From the NCBI GenBank assembly GCA_003241215.1, contig QFOL01000251.1, positions 1-5,626 on the forward strand: a DNA stretch of 5,626 bases. Reading direction: 5' to 3'. The stretch's first letter is position 1. Every line of letters starts with the position of its first letter. Shown here piece by piece: positions 1 to 5,626 of this stretch. The DNA is from Agrobacterium fabrum. Lineage in GTDB: Bacteria > Pseudomonadota > Alphaproteobacteria > Rhizobiales > Rhizobiaceae. Made by a program: the position numbers and the translations under genes. The notes beneath the pieces were generated by a model. That model made no database searches and was not told the origin of the DNA. It was given only the letters and a program-made list of their open reading frames with translations.

Positions 1-6
1 AAACAT
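1..6 (-). CDS. Start of a B12-regulated gene, nearly all beyond the left edge
   Basis: Only the first two codons (ATG TTT) would lie in the window, so the product cannot be identified. The start is proposed because ATG at 6-4 is preceded by GGAG at 15-12 with a 5-base spacer, on the same strand as the cobalamin riboswitch and 44 bases past the stop of a leader ORF. Genes behind such riboswitches usually encode cobalamin synthesis, cobalt or B12 uptake (for example TonB-dependent receptors), or B12-independent isozymes. That is family knowledge and does not identify this gene. Confidence 0.4.
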
Positions 7-50
7 GTGTTCTCCAGTCGAAAGTAAAACTTATTCCAGAGCAGCAGGCG

Positions 51-128
51 TCAGAACGCGCAGCAACAGCGGGACGTCTTGTACGGAGAACGGTCATAGG
101 ACGCAAACGAAATGTTATGAAATAACAT
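51..128 (-). CDS. 25-aa Cys-rich leader peptide ORF after the cobalamin riboswitch
   Basis: The ORF starts ATG at 128-126 and stops TGA at 53-51, giving a 25-residue peptide that begins MLFHNISF and ends SRCCCAF. Three consecutive cysteine codons (TGT TGC TGC, 68-60) are codons 21-23. Its SD, GGAGGAGGAG at 144-135 with a 6-base spacer, is one of the strongest in the window, which argues that it is translated. It lies between the riboswitch (3' end at 179) and the next start at position 6. Codons 13-15 contain GTTCTCCG (91-84), complementary to that next gene's SD. Poly-cysteine leader ORFs acting as cysteine-responsive attenuators are known from mycobacteria; the same role here is inference. 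The peptide has no recognised domain. It could also be a chance ORF using an SD that really serves as a riboswitch expression element. Confidence 0.55.
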   Translation of the reverse strand: MLFHNISFASYDRSPYKTSRCCCAF

Positions 129-134
129 TACAAT

Positions 135-159
135 CTCCTCCTCCGGGCTTCCCCGCCCG
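135..159 (-). promoter_or_regulatory. Expression platform: hairpin plus strong Shine-Dalgarno of the leader ORF
   Basis: Read on the minus strand, a perfect 5-bp hairpin CGGGC-GGGGAA-GCCCG (159-144) runs directly into the SD GGAGGAGGAG (144-135), which sits 6 bases before ATG at 128. This is where a cobalamin riboswitch that controls translation would carry its P13-like hairpin and ribosome site. The riboswitch segment UUCUCCGG (240-233) can pair either with the hairpin loop GGGGAA (6 bp, one G-U) or with CCGGAGGA at 146-139 (8 bp, one G-U), which would mask the SD. No U-run follows the hairpin, so a transcription terminator is unlikely. Confidence 0.55.
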
Positions 160-178
160 TAACGATGGTTTATATTTT

Positions 179-383
179 GACGGCAGGTCTCCTGGCTCAC
201 GGATTTGCGTCACTCATCTGCCTTCCCGCATTCCGGAGAATACAGTGGCATGACGCCTTGAGCGTCACGGGGATGAACGACAATCCGCTTACAGTTGCGG
301 GGGCAGCCACGGCATTGGGCGAAAAAGATCGCCCGCACCATGTTCCCTATTAATCCCTTCGCCTTTCGGCTGCAGGAACCGTC
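179..383 (-). promoter_or_regulatory. Cobalamin (B12) riboswitch
   Basis: All hallmark blocks of the cobalamin riboswitch (Rfam RF00174 type) occur in order on the minus strand. They are AATAGGGAACATGGTG (351-336), GCTGCCCCCGCAACTGTAA (307-289), GCCACTG (249-243), GGGAAGGC (227-220) and the B12 box AGCCAGGAGACCTGCC (197-182). A closing P1 stem GACGG (383-379) with CCGTC (183-179) sets the ends. Between GCCACTG and GGGAAGGC, a 6-bp hairpin with loop UCCG corresponds to P5/L5. The element senses a cobalamin and typically represses the downstream gene when bound. It points left, away from the acetyltransferase gene at 438-1316, toward the leader ORF and the gene at the window edge. Whether it prefers adenosyl-, methyl- or hydroxocobalamin was not determined. 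Confidence 0.96.
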
Positions 384-390
384 GCTTTCT

Positions 391-419
391 CACATAAGGG
401 GCAAGAGGCGGGGCGTCAA
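391..419 (-). promoter_or_regulatory. Putative sigma-70-type promoter of the riboswitch transcript
   Basis: TTGACG at 419-414 is a near-perfect -35 box. It is followed by a 17-base spacer and TATGTG at 396-391 as a weaker -10. Transcription would start around 384-385, just where the riboswitch P1 stem begins (383). That agreement is the best support. The promoter lies 18 bases past the stop codon of the upstream acetyltransferase gene. No clear terminator separates them, so read-through into the riboswitch is possible. Confidence 0.55.
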
Positions 420-437
420 TTGCGATAGTGCCGCACC

Positions 438-1316
438 TCAGCACAAAGACGGGCCTGCCAGGGCAAAAATCTTTGCGGAACCGGAGCCTGCCGGTTGCGG
501 CGCCCCCTTCGACATGGTGGTGAGCGTTTCGATCACCACCAGCCCGGATTGCGTCAGGAACTCGGTCAGAAGACCGCTATCCCGCACGGCATCGAGACGG
601 ACAAGCTGATCGTCGAGATCGGAAAAATGTCGCCTCACCAGCGCAATCGCATCCGCCTCGTCACCGGCGACGACCGGGCCGACAATATGGCCCCGCCCCG
701 CCGCACGCCGCAAGGCAAAGGCGGCAAGACGATCAGCCTCGAACAGGCCGTAACCCGTATTTTCCCGGAGAAGGCGTTGCAGGACGCCCCGGCGCGAAAC
801 ACCGAAAGCCGCCCGATCCAGATCCGTCACAGCGGACAAATGATCCTCGGACAGCGGCTCGATTCTCTGTTTTCTTCCAAGCGTCGGCATCTCGGCAGGG
901 CAGCGCGCCTTGCCGCGCAGGAGATGTACTTTTTCCGTATCTCCGGCAAAACCCAGCCGTGCGAAAAGCCGTCGCGAGGCTTCCGTGGCGTTCAACCGCA
1001 GGGCGGCGTCAGGGTAGCCAGCAATGAGTTGGCCCACCAGCCACGGTGCGACGCCCTGCCCCTGCAAACGGGGGGAAACGATGACCATGCCGACCGTCGC
1101 GAAAGCCTCATCATAAGGAAACAGCATTGCCGTTGCGACAACGCGATCGATTTCGTCAAGCGCGGCAAGGCCGACGCCGCACTGCCGCAGGAAACACCAT
1201 TCATTCGCGTGATATCGCCATCCGACAGCCATGGACAAGGCATGCAGATGATCGGCCTCCACATCGGCGATATCCACTGTCCGCAACTCGAAACTATCGA
1301 CTTTGAGCAGCTCCAT
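438..1316 (-). CDS. Two-domain GNAT family N-acetyltransferase
   Basis: The 292-residue protein is probably a cytosolic acetyl-CoA-dependent N-acetyltransferase of unknown substrate. The N-terminal half (about residues 10-130) is a GNAT fold with the acetyl-CoA-binding motif A, VSPRLQGQGVAPWL, at residues 80-93, followed by SRRLFARLGF (residues 114-123), the usual motif B region. The C-terminal half has the pattern of the second acetyltransferase-like domain (Acetyltransf_18): LDRAAFGVSRRGVLQRLL at 166-183 and GHIVGPVVAGDEADAIAL at 209-226. This tandem layout resembles YobR/YitH-like proteins. ATG at 1316 is the first possible start after an in-frame TGA 13-15 bases upstream. The only good SD-like sequence (GGAGGG, 1339-1334) is 17 bases away, so initiation may be weak. 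The gene is divergent from the argE-like operon. Its link to the B12 leader downstream is probably only positional. Confidence 0.9.
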   Translation of the reverse strand: MELLKVDSFELRTVDIADVEADHLHALSMAVGWRYHANEWCFLRQCGVGLAALDEIDRVVATAMLFPYDEAFATVGMVIVSPRLQGQGVAPWLVGQLIAGYPDAALRLNATEASRRLFARLGFAGDTEKVHLLRGKARCPAEMPTLGRKQRIEPLSEDHLSAVTDLDRAAFGVSRRGVLQRLLRENTGYGLFEADRLAAFALRRAAGRGHIVGPVVAGDEADAIALVRRHFSDLDDQLVRLDAVRDSGLLTEFLTQSGLVVIETLTTMSKGAPQPAGSGSAKIFALAGPSLC

Positions 1317-1441
1317 GACAAACGGCTCTCATTCCCTCCGGCGCGGAACATTGATCCCGGCAGCCCAGCTCACGACATCCGAAGATAACCAGCCTCGTCA
1401 GCAGGAATTTTCCGAAAGCGCTGGAAGGACACAACAATCTA

Positions 1442-1470
1442 CTGAAATCACCCGTATTTCAGCAGATAAA
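1442..1470 (+). promoter_or_regulatory. Perfect dyad (candidate operator) over a possible operon promoter
   Basis: CTGAAAT (1442-1448) and ATTTCAG (1456-1462) form a perfect 7-bp inverted repeat with a 7-base centre, a typical size for a dimeric repressor or activator site. CTGAAA (1442-1447) and GATAAA (1465-1470) can be read as -35 and -10 boxes (four of six matches each) with a 17-base spacer. The dyad would then cover the promoter. The start would be near 1477, about 43 bases before the deacetylase ATG. The regulator is not in the window and its family cannot be assigned. The dyad is directly visible; the promoter call is inference. Confidence 0.4.
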
Positions 1471-1501
1471 CGCCGCAGGCCGCTCTAAGCTTTTCGGCGT
1501 T
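1469..1501 (+). other. 5'-UTR hairpin before the deacetylase gene
   Basis: AACGCCG (1469-1475) and CGGCGTT (1495-1501) form a perfect 7-bp stem with a 19-base loop. The stem ends 8 bases before the SD GGAG (1510-1513). It has no U-run, so it is not a terminator. It could stabilise the mRNA or be incidental in GC-rich DNA. Confidence 0.3.
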
Positions 1502-1519
1502 GAAGCGACGGAGACAGCC

Positions 1520-3591
<2,072 letters not shown>

Positions 3592-3617
3592 TCATCCCGT
3601 TCCAGGAAAGGACACCC

Positions 3618-3974
3618 ATGCCGCTTCTCAAGACCATCGACACGCACCCCGCCTTCGAACCGAAAGCCTCCAAGGCCCTGCCGGAACGCCTCATTTCCGG
3701 CGATCCGTCTTTCAAGACCTGGCCGCTGGACGAAGCCCGCAACGGCGCCGTCCACACCGGCATATGGGAAGCGACGCCGGGCGAAAGCCGTTCGATCAAG
3801 GGCGAAACCTTCGAATTCTGCCATATTCTCGAAGGCGTCATCGAAATCACGCCGGAAGGCGGCGCACCGCTGCGTTATACGGCCGGCGACAGTTTCGTCA
3901 TGAAGCCGGGCTTCGTCGGCGTGTGGAAGACCATTGAAACCGTCCGCAAGATCTATGTTACGGTGAACGGATGA
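3618..3974 (+). CDS. Cupin_3 (DUF861, EutQ-like) domain protein
   Basis: This is a 118-residue single-domain cupin. The core runs from ETFEFCHILEGVIEI (residues 63-77) to the block AGDSFVMKPGFVGVWK (89-104) and ETVRKIYV (107-114), which is characteristic of the Cupin_3 family (ureidoglycine aminohydrolase/EutQ-type). The classical cupin metal motif is degenerate: only His69 of the HxH pair is present, and the histidine of the second motif is replaced by the VGVW segment. Catalysis with a bound metal is therefore uncertain. Many such proteins sit beside amine or aldehyde catabolic genes without a known function. A strong SD AGGAAAGGA (3604-3612) lies 5 bases before ATG, and the gene starts 26 bases after the reductase stop. 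A longer in-frame reading upstream overlaps the reductase and is not coding. Confidence 0.88.
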   Translation: MPLLKTIDTHPAFEPKASKALPERLISGDPSFKTWPLDEARNGAVHTGIWEATPGESRSIKGETFEFCHILEGVIEITPEGGAPLRYTAGDSFVMKPGFVGVWKTIETVRKIYVTVNG

Positions 3975-4099
3975 ACTGGGAACCGCCGCCGCCAACCGGG
4001 CCGATGGAGGCCATGACCGGGCGGCCGTTCCTGTCGCTGGTCTTGATAGAGCGGATGGCCGGGATTTTCGACCGGATAAGCGCCCGCTACGGCGTTTGA
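3971..4099 (+). CDS. Small hypothetical protein (42 aa), translationally coupled to the cupin gene
   Basis: The start codon overlaps the cupin stop as ATGA (3971-3974), the classic arrangement for translational re-initiation. The peptide starts MNWEPPPPTGPMEAM, has a short hydrophobic stretch FLSLVLIERMAGIF (residues 20-33) and ends with ISARYGV. It is too short and not hydrophobic enough for a confident membrane segment, and it matches no family I recognise. No good independent SD is visible. Codon third positions are G/C-rich like the neighbours. It could be a real accessory peptide or a chance frame, since in GC-rich DNA a 42-codon ORF is not rare. The ATGA overlap is the only strong argument. 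Confidence 0.4.
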   Translation: MNWEPPPPTGPMEAMTGRPFLSLVLIERMAGIFDRISARYGV

Positions 4100-4102
4100 C
4101 CA

Positions 4103-4159
4103 GCGGCCTGCGTTCGCCGCCGAAGATTGCACTGTCTGCCGGTGGCAAAACAGGATTTT
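4103..4159 (+). other. Two hairpins in the gap before the aldehyde dehydrogenase gene
   Basis: The 141-base gap 4100-4240 holds GCGGC (4103-4107) paired with GCCGC (4116-4120). It also holds an imperfect hairpin: CTGT-c-TGCC (4132-4140), loop GGT, GGCA-aa-ACAG (4144-4153), followed by GATTTTC (4154-4160). The second resembles a weak intrinsic terminator or attenuator with only four T residues. It could reduce, but probably not abolish, transcription into the dehydrogenase gene. No convincing promoter was seen between it and 4241. Confidence 0.3.
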
Positions 4160-4240
4160 CATTCACCGCCCGCGCCGCAGTCGGTCGATGCTGCTTGCCA
4201 TCAGGGATTAGCGTTGGGGCATATCCAGAGAGGATTCCAC

Positions 4241-5626
4241 ATGACGCTCAGCTTCGATCCAGACAGCTTGTCCCTGCCGATCGGCCATTTCATCGGCGAC
4301 CGGCTGGTCCCAGCGGCAAACGGCATCGACATGCACCGCCCATCTGATGGTATCGAATATGCCGGTTGCCCCAAGGCGGATGTGGCGCTGGTCGATGAGG
4401 CGGTGCAGACTGCCAAGGCCGCGTTGAAGAGCAGCAACTGGGGCGGCGTGCGCCCGCGCGAGCGCACAAAGGTCTTGCAGCGCTGGGCCGACCTGATCGA
4501 ACAGGAAGCCGAGACGCTGGCGAAAATCGAGGCGCTCTCCTCGACACGGCCGGTAGGCCAGCTGATTTCAGGCGATATCGCCGTCACCGCCGAACAGATC
4601 CGCTTCTTCGCCGAATTCGCGGACAAGGAAGGCGGCGATCTGGTGCCGACCGACGATGCAAGCCTCGGCATGATCATGACCGAACCCTATGGTGTCGTCG
4701 GCGCCATCACGCCGTGGAATTTCCCCGTCTCCATGGCCGGCTGGAAGCTCGGCCCGGCGCTCGCGGCAGGCAATGCCGTGGTGTTGAAACCGTCTGAAAT
4801 GACGCCCTTCTCCAGCATCTTCATGGCGCAGCTGGCGATCAAGGCCGGATTGCCGGCAGGTCTCATCAACATCGTGCTGGGCGACGGGCCCGTGACCGGC
4901 AATGCCATCACCGGACACCCTGATATCTCCAAGGTCAGCTTCACCGGCTCCACCGCCGCAGGCGCCGCCATCCTGGCCAACATTGCCCGCACCGGCATCA
5001 AGCCCATGACGCTGGAACTCGGCGGCAAGAGCCCGCAACTCGTCTTCGCCGATGCCGATATCGAGAAGGCGGCAGCGGCCATCGCCGGCAATATTCTCTC
5101 CAATGCCGGGCAGGCCTGTGTGGCGGGCTCACGCATCATCGTCGAGGAAAGTGCGGCGGATGCCCTTTCCACGGCCATCATCGCCCGCATGAAGGCAGTG
5201 AGACCCGGGCCGACCTGGGACGAGACGACGCAATATTCGCCTATTATCTCCGAGGTGCAGCGCAAGCGCATCGACGGCATCGTGCAGGCGGCGGTCGCCC
5301 ATGGCGGCGAATGCCTGACCGGCGGCGCAGTGATGGATGGCCCCGGCTATTTCTACCAGCCGACGTTGATCGCCAATGTCGACCAGACCTCTCCTGCCGT
5401 CACCGAGGAAATCTTCGGCCCGGTGCTGACGCTGCAGAGCTTCCGCACGGAAGAAGAGGCTCTGGCGCTTTCCGACCATCCGACCTACGGTCTGGCGGCG
5501 GGTCTTTTCAGCCGTGACGTCTCGCGCGTCATGCGCCTGTCGCGCGCCATCCAGGCGGGCACGATCTGGGTCAACCGTTATGGCCGCTCGCGCGACCACA
5601 TATTGCCGACCGGCGGTTACAAACGC
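4241..5626 (+). CDS. NAD(P)-dependent aldehyde dehydrogenase (3' end beyond window)
   Basis: 462 codons are open to the right edge; family members are about 490 residues, so roughly 30 are missing. The enzyme oxidises an aldehyde to a carboxylic acid. All catalytic features are present with exact family spacing: Asn160 in TPWNFP, Lys183 in LKPSE, the cofactor motif GSTAAG at 236-241, Glu259 in LELGGKSP, the nucleophile Cys293 in GQACVAGSR, and Glu390 in EEIFGPV. These keep a constant offset of nine from human ALDH2 numbering. Near the edge, GTIWVNRYGRSRDHILPTGG replaces the more common VN.Y......PFGGYK pattern and may mark a subfamily. SD AGAGAGGA (4227-4234) lies 6 bases before ATG. Position in the operon suggests it handles an amine- or amino-acid-derived aldehyde. 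The substrate is not determined. Confidence 0.95.
   Translation, partial: MTLSFDPDSLSLPIGHFIGDRLVPAANGIDMHRPSDGIEYAGCPKADVALVDEAVQTAKAALKSSNWGGVRPRERTKVLQRWADLIEQEAETLAKIEALSSTRPVGQLISGDIAVTAEQIRFFAEFADKEGGDLVPTDDASLGMIMTEPYGVVGAITPWNFPVSMAGWKLGPALAAGNAVVLKPSEMTPFSSIFMAQLAIKAGLPAGLINIVLGDGPVTGNAITGHPDISKVSFTGSTAAGAAILANIARTGIKPMTLELGGKSPQLVFADADIEKAAAAIAGNILSNAGQACVAGSRIIVEESAADALSTAIIARMKAVRPGPTWDETTQYSPIISEVQRKRIDGIVQAAVAHGGECLTGGAVMDGPGYFYQPTLIANVDQTSPAVTEEIFGPVLTLQSFRTEEEALALSDHPTYGLAAGLFSRDVSRVMRLSRAIQAGTIWVNRYGRSRDHILPTGGYKR

Noticed and set aside
179..383. Riboswitch as regulator of the acetyltransferase gene at 438-1316
   Set aside because: Both are on the minus strand, but the riboswitch is downstream of that gene and points away from it.
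420..437. Terminator for the acetyltransferase gene (TGCG...CGCA)
   Set aside because: The stem is only 4 bp with no T-run, too weak to call.
5..609. Plus-strand open frames across 5-253, 165-353 and 295-609
   Set aside because: They run antisense through the conserved riboswitch blocks and the acetyltransferase end, have no family resemblance and lack good ribosome sites.
495..1388. 297-codon plus-strand frame opposite the acetyltransferase gene
   Set aside because: It is a shadow produced by GC-rich codon bias. The minus strand carries clear GNAT motifs, whereas this translation has none.
1410..1426. TTCC-N9-GGAA with a central AGCGCT as a second operator
   Set aside because: The arms are only four bases and not symmetric around the centre, which is expected by chance at this length.
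4195..4225. Possible promoter for the aldehyde dehydrogenase (TTGCCA, then a CATATC-like -10)
   Set aside because: The spacer is 18-19 bases, the -10 match is poor, and the start would fall inside the ribosome site.
4568..5599. Long minus-strand frames opposite the aldehyde dehydrogenase
   Set aside because: They are antisense shadows. The plus strand has all catalytic residues at exact spacing.

Overview
The window looks like chromosomal or chromid DNA from a Rhizobiaceae-type alphaproteobacterium, close to Agrobacterium or Rhizobium. The signs are a high GC content, strong third-position G/C bias, short-spaced catabolic operons and the protein sequences themselves. Species was not determined. 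There are no mobile elements, CRISPR arrays, rRNA or tRNA genes.

Layout. (1) Positions 1-437 hold no ordinary complete gene. They hold a minus-strand regulatory leader: a putative promoter (391-419), a textbook cobalamin (B12) riboswitch (179-383), a very strong Shine-Dalgarno (SD), a 25-codon leader ORF ending in Cys-Cys-Cys-Ala-Phe (51-128), and then a second SD and ATG at position 6. The regulated gene therefore begins at the left edge and lies almost wholly outside the window. (2) 438-1316, minus strand: a two-domain GNAT acetyltransferase. (3) 1317-1519: a divergent intergenic region with a perfect 7-7-7 dyad over a plausible promoter and a 5'-UTR hairpin. (4) 1520-5626, plus strand: a tightly spaced gene series of an M20/ArgE-type deacetylase, a GhrA-type 2-hydroxyacid dehydrogenase, a Cupin_3 protein, a 42-codon ORF overlapping it by ATGA, and, after a 141-base gap, an NAD(P)-dependent aldehyde dehydrogenase cut off by the right edge.

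How the genes may work together. The plus-strand set reads as a catabolic operon: hydrolysis of an N-acyl amino compound, oxidation of an aldehyde intermediate, and reduction of a glyoxylate- or hydroxypyruvate-like 2-oxoacid, with a cupin of unknown role. The substrate cannot be read from the sequence. The most interesting part is the left leader. The riboswitch appears to control translation of a small Cys-rich leader ORF. A segment inside that ORF is perfectly complementary over 7 bases to the SD of the next gene. This suggests a two-layer translational switch (B12, then leader translation or cysteine supply), which is an inference from sequence only.
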